64,000 nucleotides of DNA from Paenibacillus methanolicus (GCF_008124765.1 NZ_VNHS01000004.1:248001-312000), one strand, 5' to 3'; counted from the stretch's first letter, positions 1 to 13,129 are shown. The notes: generated by a model from the sequence alone, not told the origin. Program-made: numbers and translations.

Positions 1-62
1 CCGATTTCAGAGGGCGCCCGATCAATAAACGTTTTAATGCCGTAAACACGCGCCTTCACCAC
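1..62 (-). CDS. possible 5' end of a gene leaving the window (partial)
   Basis: An open frame on the minus strand starts with two consecutive GTG codons (62-57) and runs off the left edge, reading VVKARVYGIKTF and onward. It lies directly downstream of the cyclic di-AMP riboswitch, so a controlled gene is expected here. No convincing Shine-Dalgarno sequence precedes it and only about 20 codons are visible. Genes usually found behind this riboswitch encode potassium or amino-acid transporters and cell-wall hydrolases; nothing visible lets me choose. Confidence 0.25.
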   Translation of the reverse strand, partial: MVKARVYGIKTFIDRAPSEI

Positions 63-167
63 CCGGAGAATGTCATTGTCTTTTCTTTACCCGTGCCTTC
101 GCGCGTCCAAAAACCTTGTTTTGCAGGTTAGTTTTTCACCCGGTCCGCGTTTTAGGACACGCCAAAT

Positions 168-192
168 AACGCAGAGGAAATACCCCTGCGTT
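168..192 (-). terminator. stem-loop after the riboswitch
   Basis: AACGCAG/CTGCGTT arms with a further GG/CC pair enclose a short loop. It lies downstream of the riboswitch on the minus strand and could be its expression platform. The following U-tract is poor (ATTTGG), so intrinsic termination is uncertain. Confidence 0.4.
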
Positions 193-225
193 CCCAATTC
201 GAACGCGAAGTGTTTACCCCCCTCT

Positions 226-384
226 AATGACGCTTACGAGGTTAGCTGACGGATTCGGGCGGTTAGAGTCGCCCTACGGCCGGCGCGCTTCGAGCGCGGC
301 GAGCCGATTCACCCCTGCGAGCGCCGATGGGCGGCGTTCGCGTTTGGTTCCCCCGTTTTCCGGTTCGGAAATTCAGCGATGCTG
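226..384 (-). promoter_or_regulatory. cyclic di-AMP riboswitch (ydaO-yuaA type)
   Basis: Read on the minus strand, the element opens with ATCGCTGAAT, contains ACGGGGGAACC, and ends with CCCGAATCCG, TCAGCTAACCTCGTAAGCGT. These are the near-invariant blocks of the ydaO/yuaA motif in the correct order and spacing, with a variable GC-rich hairpin between them. This RNA class senses cyclic di-AMP and usually switches off transporters for potassium or osmolytes and cell-wall enzymes when the messenger is high. A promoter lies immediately upstream at 402-431. Confidence 0.88.
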
Positions 385-401
385 GATGTTGTACGCAAGC
401 T

Positions 402-431
402 ATCATACTCCCGGGAAGCGCAGGGTGTAAA
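402..431 (-). promoter_or_regulatory. sigma-A promoter of the riboswitch transcript
   Basis: On the minus strand TTTACA (431-426) and TATGAT (407-402) are separated by 18 bp. The start would fall near 395, just ahead of the riboswitch 5' boundary. Confidence 0.6.
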
Positions 432-727
432 CGGACGAAGAAACGGCTTCATCCGGCTGTATGGCGATATTTGGACGGAAGCAGCGCTTACATAGGTCGT
501 TATCGCAGCCAAGCTGGTTTTATCGAGGCATTCTTCGGATTTGCGACGAAAACGGGCGGTAAGACCTACGAGGCTTGTCCGGCTGAACGTAGGGATGGGC
601 GGCGGCAATGCGCGCCTCGCTTATGGCGAAGTTTCGGCCGCCTGCATAGCCGTTCTTGTTTTTGGGAAATACCAAACGGGTATTAGATGGAAGCACAGTC
701 CAAGTTAGTTAGGAAGGGGTAGGGAAC
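432..727. other. intergenic region, no gene recognised
   Basis: Short open frames exist on both strands but none has a ribosome site or plausible protein composition. The region separates the divergent riboswitch promoter from the SDR gene. Confidence 0.5.
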
Positions 728-1531
728 ATGGCACAAGCAAACGGGCAGGGGAGAGTTCAAGGGAAAGTCGCGCTCGTCACCGGCGCGGGATCGGGCATTG
801 GGCGCGCGGCGGCGCTGCGTCTGGCGGAGCAGGGCGCGAAGATCGCGCTGCTCGACCGGGAGGAGGACCGGGTCGCGGCCGTGCTGGCGCGCATCGAGAA
901 GGCGGGCGGCGAGGCGATCGCGATCGGCGCGGATATCTCGAGCACGGGCGACATGGAGGCCGCGTACCGGAAGGTTGCGGACAAGTGGGGACGGCTCGAT
1001 ATCGTGTTCGCCAACGCAGGCATCAACGGCGTGCTCGCGCCGATCGAGACGATGAGCCCGGAAGAGTTCGGCACGACGATCGACATTAACCTCAAGGGCA
1101 CCTTCCTGACGGTGAAGCACGCCATACCGGCGCTGAAGGAGAACGGCGGTAGCATTATCGTCACAAGTTCCATCAACGGCAACCGCGTCTTCTCGAACAT
1201 CGGTTTCAGCGCCTACAGCACGTCGAAGGCGGGACAAGTCGCCTTCACGAAGATGGCCGCGCTCGAGCTGGCGAAGTTCGGCATTCGCGTCAACGCGATT
1301 TGCCCGGGCGCCATTACGACGCATATCGACCAGAACACCGACCGCAAGCCGGAGCTTGACGAGGTGACGATCCCGATGGAGTTCCCGGAAGGCGACCAGC
1401 CGCTCGAGGACGGTCCGGGCAAGCCGGCGCAGGTCGCGAATCTGGTGCTGTTCCTGGCCTCCGACGAATCGAACCATATTACGGGGACGGAAGTGTTCGT
1501 CGACGGCGCGGAGTCGCTGCTGCGGGGATAA
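728..1531 (+). CDS. SDR-family NAD(P)-dependent oxidoreductase
   Basis: A classical short-chain dehydrogenase/reductase of 267 residues, the usual length. It has the cofactor motif TGAGSGIG (18-25), Asp43 after the second strand (suggesting NAD rather than NADP), NAG (96-98), the catalytic serine around 147-148 and the Tyr163-x-x-x-Lys167 pair. The motif CPGAITTHI and a C-terminal GTEVFVDGAESL complete the fold. AAGGGGTAGGG sits just before the ATG. The substrate cannot be read from sequence. It appears to be transcribed alone and ends at a strong hairpin terminator. Confidence 0.93.
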   Translation: MAQANGQGRVQGKVALVTGAGSGIGRAAALRLAEQGAKIALLDREEDRVAAVLARIEKAGGEAIAIGADISSTGDMEAAYRKVADKWGRLDIVFANAGINGVLAPIETMSPEEFGTTIDINLKGTFLTVKHAIPALKENGGSIIVTSSINGNRVFSNIGFSAYSTSKAGQVAFTKMAALELAKFGIRVNAICPGAITTHIDQNTDRKPELDEVTIPMEFPEGDQPLEDGPGKPAQVANLVLFLASDESNHITGTEVFVDGAESLLRG

Positions 1532-1580
1532 GAAGGGCGCTGGCCATGCATGCATCCGTACATAGATCCCGCCAATCGCA

Positions 1581-1625
1581 AAGGGCTGTTCCGCACGTCA
1601 TCTGGGATGGCGCGGAACAGCCCTT
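1581..1625. terminator. bidirectional terminator
   Basis: A 14-bp perfect stem, AAGGGCTGTTCCGC with its complement, and a 17-nt loop. It lies between the convergent SDR gene and the kinase operon. Confidence 0.8.
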
Positions 1626-1693
1626 CTTGAAATTCAAGCATGCGTAATTTTCACCATCGCCTGATAAAGACAGCGCCAGCCGTTTCGCCTTGT

Positions 1694-4039
1694 CTACGTC
1701 GTGCCAAGCAGCTGGTAACGCTGCAGCAAACGCTTAACGGCTTCGAACTGCAGCGGCTTGCCCAGGAAATCGGCCATGCCGGCCTCCAGACAACGCTGGC
1801 GGTCGGCGGGTAGGACGTTGGCCGTCATGGCGACGACGACCGGCGAATGGGGCGCTCCGCTGGCGGCGAGTACTTGCCGGGTCGCCTCCAAGCCATCCAT
1901 GACCGGCATGCGCATATCCATCAGGATAAGCTCATACTGGTTGGCGGCCGACTTCGCTACCGCCTCGCCGCCGTCCGCGGCGACATCGGCCCGGATGCCG
2001 AGCTTCTCCAACATGCCGATCGTCAGCTTCTGGTTGATCTCGTTGTCGTCGGCGACCAGCACCCGCGGCGCCGACGCGCCGATCGCCGGCGGGGTCTCGT
2101 CCGGGATGACCTCGATCGTGCAGGAGAGTTCCCGGTTGCCGGATTCGAACAACGAGGCGAAGCTGATCTCCGGAATACGCGAAGACGCGCGTCCTTCGAG
2201 GCCGAGCCGCTCGGCTCTGGCGGGCGGCCTGCCCCCGCTGCCAGCCGGATCGGCCTCGCTTCCATCCTGCAAGCTCGCGTCGGCAGAACCGATCAAGGCT
2301 AGGGCATCCGCTGGAGTCTCAAGCGCTACTACGGCTGGTTCCGCTTCGGACATCGCCTCATGGAACCAGCCCGGCTGCGCGATCCAGGGACTGAGGTCGG
2401 TCCCGCCTTCCTGATTCAGGTAGCCTTCCTCGCCGTAAGGCTTGACGGTGACCGTGAAGCGGAACGTGGCCCCGGCGGCTTCGTTCGTCTCGACATGGAT
2501 CGTCCCGCGCATCAGCTCGACGAGGTTCTTGCAGATCGCAAGGCCAAGCCCGGTGCCGCCGTATCGCCGGGTGAGCGACGTATCGACCTGCGAGAACGGC
2601 TGGAAGAGGAGCGGCAGCTTCTCTTCCGGAATGCCGACGCCCGTATCGTGGACGGCGAATTGCACCTCGATCGCTTCCCCGTCCATGCGGCCAAGCCGCG
2701 CCTCGACGCGGACGGAGCCTTCCGGGGTAAACTTGACCGCGTTGCCGACCAGGTTGATCAGCACCTGGCGAAGCTTCAGTCCGTCGCCGATGACGATCTT
2801 CGGCAGCTCGGGATCCAGCTCGTAGGCGAGGTGCAGGCCGAGCTGCTTCGTCTTGGCGGTGAACAGCTCGAACGTCTCCGAGACGATGAGGTCCAATTGG
2901 AACGGCATCTCCTCGACTTCGAGCTTGCCGGACTCGATCTTCGCGTAGTCGAGAATATCGTTAATGACCGACAGCAGCGCGTCGCCGCTCTTGTGGATGA
3001 TCTCGGCGTAATCTTGCTGCTCGGAGGACAAGCCGGTCTCCAGCAACAGCTCGGTCATGCCGAGCACGCCGTTCATCGGCGTGCGGATTTCGTGGCTGAC
3101 CATGGCGAGGAAGTCGGTCTTCGCGCGGGCCGCGATCTCGGCCGCGTCCTTCGCCTTCATGAGGTCGAGCTCGAACTGCTTCCGCTCGGTCATATCGCTG
3201 ATCGTGCAGGCGTAGATGCGGTCGTCGTCCACCGTGGCGACGCCGACCTGGATTTCCGCCGGGAACCGGCTGCCGTCCTTGCGCATGGGCGCCAGCTCGA
3301 TCCGCTTGCCGGTGGGCAAGCCGGCTTCGGCATCGCCCTCCGACTCCTTGAAGCCGCCGCCTTCGAAACAAGGGATAAGCTGCTCGATCGGCGTCCCGAT
3401 CACTTCGCGCTCTTGATAGCCGAACATCGCCGTCAGCGCAGGGTTCACCGCCAGAATGCGCCCTTCGCCGTCGAAGGTGACCATCGTGTCGCTGCTCGTC
3501 TCCTGTACGACGCGCGCGAGCGCCTGCGTCTTGTTCAGCTGGTAGGCGGTGCGCATCAGCTCGCGATTCATTTTCTCCAGCTCCCGCGTCTTCTGATGGA
3601 GCAGCTCGGTCTGCAGCTGCAGCGTCTTCGTGCCGATGTACATCCGCACGAAACCTTCGATTTTCGTCCGTAGAATTTGGGGAACGAAGGGCTTGAGCAT
3701 ATAGTCGATCGCGCCGACCTCGTAGCCGGTGAAGAAGTGCTCCGATTCCTTGCTGGTGGCCGAGATGAATATGATCGGCGTCTCGCGCGTCTTCTCTCTC
3801 ATCTTGATCAGCCGCGCCGTCTCGAAGCCGTCCATCTCCGGCATCTGCACGTCCAGCAGAATAACGGCGAACTCTTCTCGCAGCAGGCTGCGCAGCGCTT
3901 CCTCGCCCGAGAGGCACTTGACCAAGTTGTAGTTCAAATCGCCGAGAACGGCCTCCAGCGCGAGCAGATTGTCAGGGTGGTCATCCACGAGCAGGATGTT
4001 AATGGGTCCGTCGTATGTTACCATCGCCTTCGCGTTCAC
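1694..4039 (-). CDS. hybrid sensor kinase: REC-PAS-HisKA-HATPase-REC
   Basis: This 781-residue protein has no membrane segment. An N-terminal receiver (DDHPDN, phospho-acceptor Asp63 in [11 protein letters not shown]) is followed by a short coiled coil and a PAS domain (about 175-290). A HisKA dimerisation helix carries His316 in [11 protein letters not shown], and the ATPase domain has N-box [20 protein letters not shown] and GTGLGL. After a low-complexity linker comes a C-terminal receiver with Asp708 in [11 protein letters not shown]. It is last in an operon after a HAMP-GAF hybrid kinase and CheR, starting 9 bp after cheR. The start is GTG at 4039, or ATG at 4024. It probably acts as an intermediate in a phosphorelay with the 1233-residue kinase. 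Confidence 0.9.
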   Translation of the reverse strand: MNAKAMVTYDGPINILLVDDHPDNLLALEAVLGDLNYNLVKCLSGEEALRSLLREEFAVILLDVQMPEMDGFETARLIKMREKTRETPIIFISATSKESEHFFTGYEVGAIDYMLKPFVPQILRTKIEGFVRMYIGTKTLQLQTELLHQKTRELEKMNRELMRTAYQLNKTQALARVVQETSSDTMVTFDGEGRILAVNPALTAMFGYQEREVIGTPIEQLIPCFEGGGFKESEGDAEAGLPTGKRIELAPMRKDGSRFPAEIQVGVATVDDDRIYACTISDMTERKQFELDLMKAKDAAEIAARAKTDFLAMVSHEIRTPMNGVLGMTELLLETGLSSEQQDYAEIIHKSGDALLSVINDILDYAKIESGKLEVEEMPFQLDLIVSETFELFTAKTKQLGLHLAYELDPELPKIVIGDGLKLRQVLINLVGNAVKFTPEGSVRVEARLGRMDGEAIEVQFAVHDTGVGIPEEKLPLLFQPFSQVDTSLTRRYGGTGLGLAICKNLVELMRGTIHVETNEAAGATFRFTVTVKPYGEEGYLNQEGGTDLSPWIAQPGWFHEAMSEAEPAVVALETPADALALIGSADASLQDGSEADPAGSGGRPPARAERLGLEGRASSRIPEISFASLFESGNRELSCTIEVIPDETPPAIGASAPRVLVADDNEINQKLTIGMLEKLGIRADVAADGGEAVAKSAANQYELILMDMRMPVMDGLEATRQVLAASGAPHSPVVVAMTANVLPADRQRCLEAGMADFLGKPLQFEAVKRLLQRYQLLGTT

Positions 4040-4048
4040 CTGCCTCTT

Positions 4049-4879
4049 CTATCTCGTCTTCCGGTACAGCCTGCTGTGGGCGTCCAATTCGTCATACGCG
4101 TCCGCGTGTCTCGTGAAGTTGATCGATTCTTTGGTGCCGAGCGCGAGCACCCCGAAGGTGCTAAGACTGTCGTACAGCAAGCCGTGCACGTGATTTTGCA
4201 GCTCTTTATTGAAATATATCATGACATTGCGGCAGAAAATGACATTGAACTCGTTGAACGAGCGGTCCGTGACCAGATTATGCTGGGCAAAGACGATATT
4301 CTCTTTCAGCTCCGAATGGAACAGAACGGAGTCGTAGCGCGCGGTATAATACCGGCTGAAGGCGTCCTTCCCGCCGGCCTCCATATAATTGCGGGTGAAC
4401 GTCTGCATCCGGTCGATCGGGAAAACGCCTTCCCGCGCGAGATCCAGCACGCGTTCGTTCATGTCGGTCGCGTAGATGCGCGTTTTGTCGTACAAGCCTT
4501 CTTCTTTGAGCAGAATCGCCATCGAGTAGACTTCCTCGCCCGTGGAGCAGCCCGCATGCCAAATCCGGATGAACGGATACGTCCGCAGCATCGGCACGAC
4601 ATGCTGGCGGAAGGCGAGGAATACTTCCGGATCGCGGAACATCTCGGTGACGTGTATCGTCAAGTCGGCCAGCAGCCGGTTCATCGTCTCGCGGTCGTGC
4701 AGCATCCGCTCGGTGAGCGCCGACACGTTCGGCAGCCGCTCCGCATGGACGCGGTGCCAGATGCGCCGGCGCACCGAGGAGAACGCGTAATTGCGAAAAT
4801 CATAGCCGTACAGCTGGTACAGCCCTTCCAGGAGCAGCGCGATCTCGATCCGCTCCCGTTCGCTGGCGCCGTTGTCCAT
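4049..4879 (-). CDS. CheR-type protein-glutamate methyltransferase
   Basis: A 276-residue SAM-dependent methyltransferase of the CheR family. The N-terminal helical domain is followed by the Rossmann SAM domain with WHAGCSTGEEVYS, IYATDMNERVL and the typical FCRNVMIYF. Canonical CheR methylates glutamates of chemoreceptors. Here it sits between two hybrid kinases (7 bp after one stop, 9 bp before the next start) with no CheB, CheA, CheW or receptor gene beside it. The upstream kinase has a chemoreceptor-like four-helix sensor, a coiled coil and HAMP, so it is the obvious candidate substrate; this is inference. Confidence 0.93.
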   Translation of the reverse strand: MDNGASERERIEIALLLEGLYQLYGYDFRNYAFSSVRRRIWHRVHAERLPNVSALTERMLHDRETMNRLLADLTIHVTEMFRDPEVFLAFRQHVVPMLRTYPFIRIWHAGCSTGEEVYSMAILLKEEGLYDKTRIYATDMNERVLDLAREGVFPIDRMQTFTRNYMEAGGKDAFSRYYTARYDSVLFHSELKENIVFAQHNLVTDRSFNEFNVIFCRNVMIYFNKELQNHVHGLLYDSLSTFGVLALGTKESINFTRHADAYDELDAHSRLYRKTR

Positions 4880-4886
4880 CCATTCG

Positions 4887-8588
<3,702 letters not shown>

Positions 8589-8694
8589 GTCGTTCGCTCA
8601 CCTGCGTCCTTTTTGTCTGAAATATAAATGCGCACATGCGAACAGGCCGCCGACCCGGGTGGGTTTGCGACCGTTCGCACTATGGTAGATCCGT

Positions 8695-9027
8695 TTATTG
8701 TACGTTCGTGATAACCAGCAGTCGGCCTTGGTCGAGCTCTTCTTCATAACGCTCGGCCTCCGACTCGGGTATGCCGATCGCTTGAAGCTTGGCGCGGATC
8801 TCGTCGCCTCTGGAGCGGAATACGTTCGCCATGGACGTGAACGCGCCTTCCTCGGCCATGCCGATCTCGTTCGCGTCGGTGGCGTCGGCCAGCGTCTTGG
8901 TCTCGTCCCGATCGTGGGCCATCACGTAAATGTTGTCCTGACGGAAGCCACGGCGGTTCAGATCCCGGACCGCGTGCAAGGCATCCATCGCCGTCGTAAC
9001 GATTTGAACGCTCGGTGTGTGCTGCAT
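8695..9027 (-). CDS. YflT-domain general stress protein
   Basis: A 110-residue soluble protein of the general-stress-protein-17M (YflT) family. It has the family opening VQIVTTAMDALHAVRDLNRRGF, a central YVMAHDRDETKTLAD, and a C-terminal EERYEEEL-like segment (SEAERYEEELDQGRLLVI). Its molecular role is unknown; B. subtilis relatives are induced through sigma-B. GGAGGG precedes the ATG at 9027. A sigma-B-like promoter lies about 85 bp upstream, which agrees with the assignment. Confidence 0.88.
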   Translation of the reverse strand: MQHTPSVQIVTTAMDALHAVRDLNRRGFRQDNIYVMAHDRDETKTLADATDANEIGMAEEGAFTSMANVFRSRGDEIRAKLQAIGIPESEAERYEEELDQGRLLVITNVQ

Positions 9028-9118
9028 CGTCCATCCCTCCGCTTACTCGTATGGTTTGTTGGTGCGGGATAACCATCTGCTTCGATGCTATCGCCGCCGC
9101 TTGTGGACCTATTGTCAT

Positions 9119-9144
9119 ATACCCGGCTGCCTGCGATTTGAAAC
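9119..9144 (-). promoter_or_regulatory. sigma-B-like promoter of the YflT gene
   Basis: On the minus strand GTTTCA (9144-9139) and GGGTAT (9124-9119) are 14 bp apart, against the consensus GTTTAA-N12-14-GGGTAT. The match is one base short of perfect. Confidence 0.6.
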
Positions 9145-9335
9145 AAGCCCGTGCCCTGAATCCGGCGTTGTCCCGCATGTTGTCGCGCACCCGATTCACG
9201 CCGCCGGGCGAGGGTGTAAGAGTGTACTAAAATGGACCGCTTGTCCATTGCCCGGCTAACCGGCGCGGCTGGCTTGCCGCGCGGCGCTTGCGCAAGGGGC
9301 GAAGCGGTCGTTCATCACGCAGAGGAGAGATGCGC

Positions 9336-11081
9336 ATGCAATGGGAGTGCTTTCATCATTCGCCGCGGAGCAACTGGGCGTATGCTTACGACAAGGATAC
9401 GATTCATCTGCGCGTCCAGACGAAGCGCGACGACGTCGAAGAAGTCACGGCCGTCACCGGCGACAAGTACGATTGGGAAGGCTGTCACGAGGACGTGCCG
9501 ATGGAGAAAATCGCTTACGACCATTTTTTCGACTATTGGGAAGCGGCGGTCAAGCCCAAGTACAAACGGTTCTCCTACGGGTTCCGCATGCGGGCCGGCG
9601 ACGAGACGGTATTCATGACCGAATCCGGCATCGGACCGGATCAACCGGAGCCGCCGGGCGGGTATTACGAATTTCCGTACATACACGAGATCGATATTTT
9701 CACGGCGCCGGAGTGGGCGAAGGAGGCGGTGTTCTACCAGATCATGCCGGACCGGTTCGAGATCGGCGACCCGTCGATTAGCCCGGATGGCGTATGCGAT
9801 TGGGGCGGAGAGCCGACGCGGGAGAGCTTCTTCGGCGGGGATCTGCAGGGCATTCTGGAGCGTCTCGACCATCTGACCGACCTTGGCGTGACCGCGGTCT
9901 ACCTGACGCCGATCTTCGAGGCGCCGTCCAACCACAAGTACGATACGGTGAACTACATGAAGGTTGATCCGCATTTCGGCGATACGGCGATGTTGAAGAA
10001 GCTGGTGCGCGAGTGCCACGATCGGGGCATCCGGGTCGTGCTGGACGCGGTGTTCAACCATACGAGCGAGCAGTTCCCGCCTTTCCAGGACGTGCTGCGG
10101 AAGGGCGAGCAATCGAAGTATGCGAACTGGTTCCACATTCGCGAATTCCCGCCCGAGGTGCGCGACGGCGTGCCGACCTACGATACGTTCGGCTTCTACG
10201 GCAACATGCCGAAGCTGAATACCGCGAACCCCGAGGTCAAGGCGTACCTGCTGGACGTCGCGGCGACATGGATTCGGGAGGCCGATATCGACGGCTGGCG
10301 GCTGGACGTGGCCAACGAGATCGACCACCATTTCTGGCGGGATTTCCGCAAGACCGTGAAGGAGCTCAAGCCGGACGCCTACATCATCGGCGAGGTGTGG
10401 AGCGAATCCCGGCCGTGGCTGCTCGGCGATCAATTCGACTCGGTCATGAACTATCCGTTCGCGGACAAAGTGCTCGGCTTCTTCGCCGAAGACGCGTTCG
10501 ACGGGCGCGCGTTCGCCGAACAGATGAATAACCTGCTCATGCGGTATCCCCAGCAGACGAACGAGGTCATCTTCAACCTGCTCTCGAGCCACGATACGCC
10601 GCGGGTGCTGACGCGCGTCGGCGAGGATAAACGCCGATTAAAGCTGGCCGTCGTATACTTGCTGACGTACATCGGCACGCCGTGCATCTTCTATGGCGAC
10701 GAGGTCGGACTGAAGGGCGGCGGCGACCCGGACTGCCGGCAGTGCATGGAGTGGGAGGAGGAGCGGCAGGACCGCGACCTGCATGATTTCTACAAGCTGC
10801 TGATCGACCTGCGCAAGTCCCATCCGGTGCTGCGCAGCGGGCGCTTCCGCTTCCTGAAGGCCGACGGCGGCGACTCGCGCGTCATCTACGAGCGGCTCGG
10901 CGAAGGCGAGCATTTCATCATCTGGATGAACAACACGCCTGAGGAGACGCATATGGAGCACCCGCTGGAGACCGACGACTGGGAAGACGCGCTGACCGGC
11001 GAACGCGTCCCGGTCGAGGAAGGCGTGCAGACGATCAAGCTGGACCCGTACGGGTACCGGATTATGATGCGCAAGCTGTAA
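9336..11081 (+). CDS. alpha-amylase family hydrolase (neopullulanase / cyclomaltodextrinase type)
   Basis: A 581-residue GH13 enzyme. The N-terminal CBM34-like domain (opening MQWECFHHSPRSNWAYAYD) is the hallmark of neopullulanase, cyclomaltodextrinase and maltogenic amylase. The barrel shows QIMPDRF, conserved region I DAVFNHT, region II GWRLDVANE with nucleophile Asp324, region III GEVW with the acid/base Glu, and region IV LLSSHDTPR. No signal peptide is present, so it should degrade imported maltodextrins or cyclodextrins in the cytoplasm. ATG at 9336 is chosen because AGAGGAG lies 8 bp upstream; ATG at 9330 is too close. glgC follows, suggesting glycogen or maltodextrin metabolism. Confidence 0.92.
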   Translation: MQWECFHHSPRSNWAYAYDKDTIHLRVQTKRDDVEEVTAVTGDKYDWEGCHEDVPMEKIAYDHFFDYWEAAVKPKYKRFSYGFRMRAGDETVFMTESGIGPDQPEPPGGYYEFPYIHEIDIFTAPEWAKEAVFYQIMPDRFEIGDPSISPDGVCDWGGEPTRESFFGGDLQGILERLDHLTDLGVTAVYLTPIFEAPSNHKYDTVNYMKVDPHFGDTAMLKKLVRECHDRGIRVVLDAVFNHTSEQFPPFQDVLRKGEQSKYANWFHIREFPPEVRDGVPTYDTFGFYGNMPKLNTANPEVKAYLLDVAATWIREADIDGWRLDVANEIDHHFWRDFRKTVKELKPDAYIIGEVWSESRPWLLGDQFDSVMNYPFADKVLGFFAEDAFDGRAFAEQMNNLLMRYPQQTNEVIFNLLSSHDTPRVLTRVGEDKRRLKLAVVYLLTYIGTPCIFYGDEVGLKGGGDPDCRQCMEWEEERQDRDLHDFYKLLIDLRKSHPVLRSGRFRFLKADGGDSRVIYERLGEGEHFIIWMNNTPEETHMEHPLETDDWEDALTGERVPVEEGVQTIKLDPYGYRIMMRKL

Positions 11082-11104
11082 GCGGCGCGACGCGCGGCTG
11101 TAGG

Positions 11105-11384
11105 AATGCTGTCAGGTTAAGAGGGCTCCGCCCTTTTGACCCGACTTTTATTGCTCCCTCCCCCTTCCCCCTCCGCTGAGGGGAACCAAAGGGCTTTGCC
11201 CTCTGTACTCCCTTTTTCGTGCTGGCGCACTTGTTCGCGGTCGGCGGGTGGGCTTGAGCAGGGCACGCTTTTGTCCTCACGGACAAAGCTTCAGTAGGTT
11301 TTGAAGTCCGTCCTATGACTTAAGTCTGTCAACTATAGGGCCTAATCGGCTTCATTGGACGTTTTTACTTAACTTTACAGCATT
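11105..11384. repeat. terminal-inverted-repeat element, copy 1
   Basis: A 280-bp non-coding element bounded by AATGCTGTCAGGTTAAG (11105-11121) and its inverted counterpart at 11368-11384, with two mismatches. The interior has pyrimidine-rich CCCTCC tracts, an AGGGCTTTGCCCT hairpin and a TTTGTCC/GGACAAA hairpin. The same element recurs at 33927-34219. No transposase is encoded, so it looks MITE-like. It has landed between the amylase stop codon and its terminator. Confidence 0.82.
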
Positions 11385-11435
11385 GGCGGCTGTAGGGAGG
11401 GCGCGATGAAGCGGTAACCCCTGATAGCGGCGAAA

Positions 11436-11472
11436 GGAGGACCTGGCTGGATCAGCCGGGGCCTCCTTTTTT
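11436..11472 (+). terminator. intrinsic terminator
   Basis: GGAGG-A-CC-T-GGCTG pairs with CAGCC-G-GG-G-CCTCC around a GAT loop, and six T residues follow. It probably ends the amylase transcript; attenuation of a glgC transcript starting further upstream is an alternative. Confidence 0.8.
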
Positions 11473-11661
11473 GTCGTGCGGAAGCTGTGGTTGCGAGTCG
11501 CGGGGAAATCGCCAAATCGTTCCATTTACCACTTTTTCAGGCGGCTGAATCAGCATCGGCGGGGGGCGGCGACATTATTTTTTTATAAGCGCGGCGCGGG
11601 TTTCAAGCCATGGGGGGAGGTGTATAAACGTTATACCAAATACGTCGGGAGGAACCGTAAC

Positions 11662-12900
11662 ATGAACACGAACGAATGCATCGCTATGCTTCTAGCCGGA
11701 GGCGAGGGCCGCAGACTGGCTCCGCTGACGACGCATCTGGCCAAACCTGCCGTCCCTTTCGGCGGGCGGTGCCGCATTATCGACTATACGCTCAGCAACT
11801 GCGTGAACTCGGGAATATCGACGATCGGAGTGCTGACCCAATATAAAGCAGAATCGCTTCATGCCCACATCGGGGACGGCTCCTCCTGGCGCCATACGGA
11901 CGACGGACGCGAGACGGATATTGCGCTGCTGCCATCGTCTCGCATCGGCCGCGAAGGGTACGCGGGCACGGCGGACGCGATCTGCCAGAACATCGACTTT
12001 ATCGACGCCAAGGCGCCGGAGCATGTCATCGTGCTCTCCGGCGACCACATCTACCACATGGATTACCGTGAGCTGCTGGAGGCGCACAAGACGTCCGGCG
12101 CGGCGGCGACCATCGCGGTGAAGCGCGTGCCGTGGAAAGAGACAAGCCGGTTCGGCATCATGAACGCGGATGGCAAGGGACGGATCACCTCCTTCGTGGA
12201 AAAGCCGGCCAAGGCGCAGAGCAACCTCGCCTCGATGGGCATTTACATCTTCCGCTGGGCCGATCTGCGCGAGGTGCTGCTTACGGATTGCGAGGACGAG
12301 CGGTCGAGCCACGATTTCGGCAAAGACATCATTCCGCGCATGCTGCAGGCCGGCGAACATTTGGAGGCGTACGCGTTCGAAGGCTACTGGCGCGACGTCG
12401 GCACGGTCGAGAGTCTGTGGGAAGCGCATATGGATATTCTCGACGGCACGCTGGACGCCTCCTGCGAAGCATGGCCGGTCGCCACGCGCGAACGCAAGCC
12501 GGCCTTCCGTTCGTATGTAAGTCCGCATGCGGATGTGTTGACGTCCTACGTTCATGAAGGCAGCTCCGTCGAGGGCGATCTGGAGCGCTCCGTCGTATTC
12601 GGGGGGGTGGCGATCGGCCGCGGCACGGAAGTTCGAGAGGGCATCGTCATGCCAGGGGTTCGTATCGGGCGGCAGGCGCGAATTACCCGCGCGATCATCG
12701 GCGAAGGCGCGGTCATCGAAGACGGCGCGGTCGTCGGCAGCCCGGACGGCGACATCGTCGTCATCGCGGCCGGCGAACGCGTGACGGGCAACCCGCTCTA
12801 TGCGAAGTGGCCGCTCATGCTGCCGAAATCGATGTACGACGTCAACGAATCCGCCTATGCGGGGGCGGGGGCGACCAACGTATCGTGGGATAAGGCGTAA
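11662..12900 (+). CDS. glgC: glucose-1-phosphate adenylyltransferase
   Basis: A 412-residue ADP-glucose pyrophosphorylase catalysing glucose-1-phosphate plus ATP to ADP-glucose, the committed step of bacterial glycogen synthesis. Visible motifs are the nucleotide-binding LLAGGEGRRLAPLT, KPAVPFGGRCRIIDYTLSN, VLSGDHIYHMDY, the sugar-phosphate site SFVEKPAKAQ, FEGYWRDVGTVESLWEAH, and a C-terminal left-handed beta-helix (about 290-390). ATG at 11662 follows GGGAGGAA. The frame remains open further upstream without a better start. glgD, glgA, glgB and glgP are not adjacent. The C-terminal tail after LPKSMYD is slightly extended. Confidence 0.93.
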   Translation: MNTNECIAMLLAGGEGRRLAPLTTHLAKPAVPFGGRCRIIDYTLSNCVNSGISTIGVLTQYKAESLHAHIGDGSSWRHTDDGRETDIALLPSSRIGREGYAGTADAICQNIDFIDAKAPEHVIVLSGDHIYHMDYRELLEAHKTSGAAATIAVKRVPWKETSRFGIMNADGKGRITSFVEKPAKAQSNLASMGIYIFRWADLREVLLTDCEDERSSHDFGKDIIPRMLQAGEHLEAYAFEGYWRDVGTVESLWEAHMDILDGTLDASCEAWPVATRERKPAFRSYVSPHADVLTSYVHEGSSVEGDLERSVVFGGVAIGRGTEVREGIVMPGVRIGRQARITRAIIGEGAVIEDGAVVGSPDGDIVVIAAGERVTGNPLYAKWPLMLPKSMYDVNESAYAGAGATNVSWDKA

Positions 12901-13129
12901 TTACGAACGCGGCAATAAACGAGCTTCCGACCGGCCGGTCTTGGCGGTCGGAGGCTTGATTGGCTTGCGGACGGAGGCAAGGGAGCGAAGCAGACAAGCC
13001 GGAATCGGCACGCGGCGGCGCATTCGCGGATGCGCCGCCAACCAATTACTTGGAGGAGATCCCGTAGGGCTTGTCCGCGCAGGCGACGACATCCGCGTGA
13101 TTCGCTTCTAAGTAATAAGAACGACGACG
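12901..13129. other. intergenic region, no convincing gene
   Basis: Frames extending from glgC in other phases end here (for example at 13111) but have Arg-rich, out-of-frame composition. I see no ribosome site followed by a plausible protein. Confidence 0.5.

Noticed and set aside
309-686. Open frames near the left end on both strands
   Set aside because: They overlap the riboswitch and its promoter, and lack ribosome sites and protein-like composition.
12800-13111. Open frame overlapping the end of glgC
   Set aside because: It begins inside glgC out of frame and is Arg-rich. No ribosome site or family resemblance.
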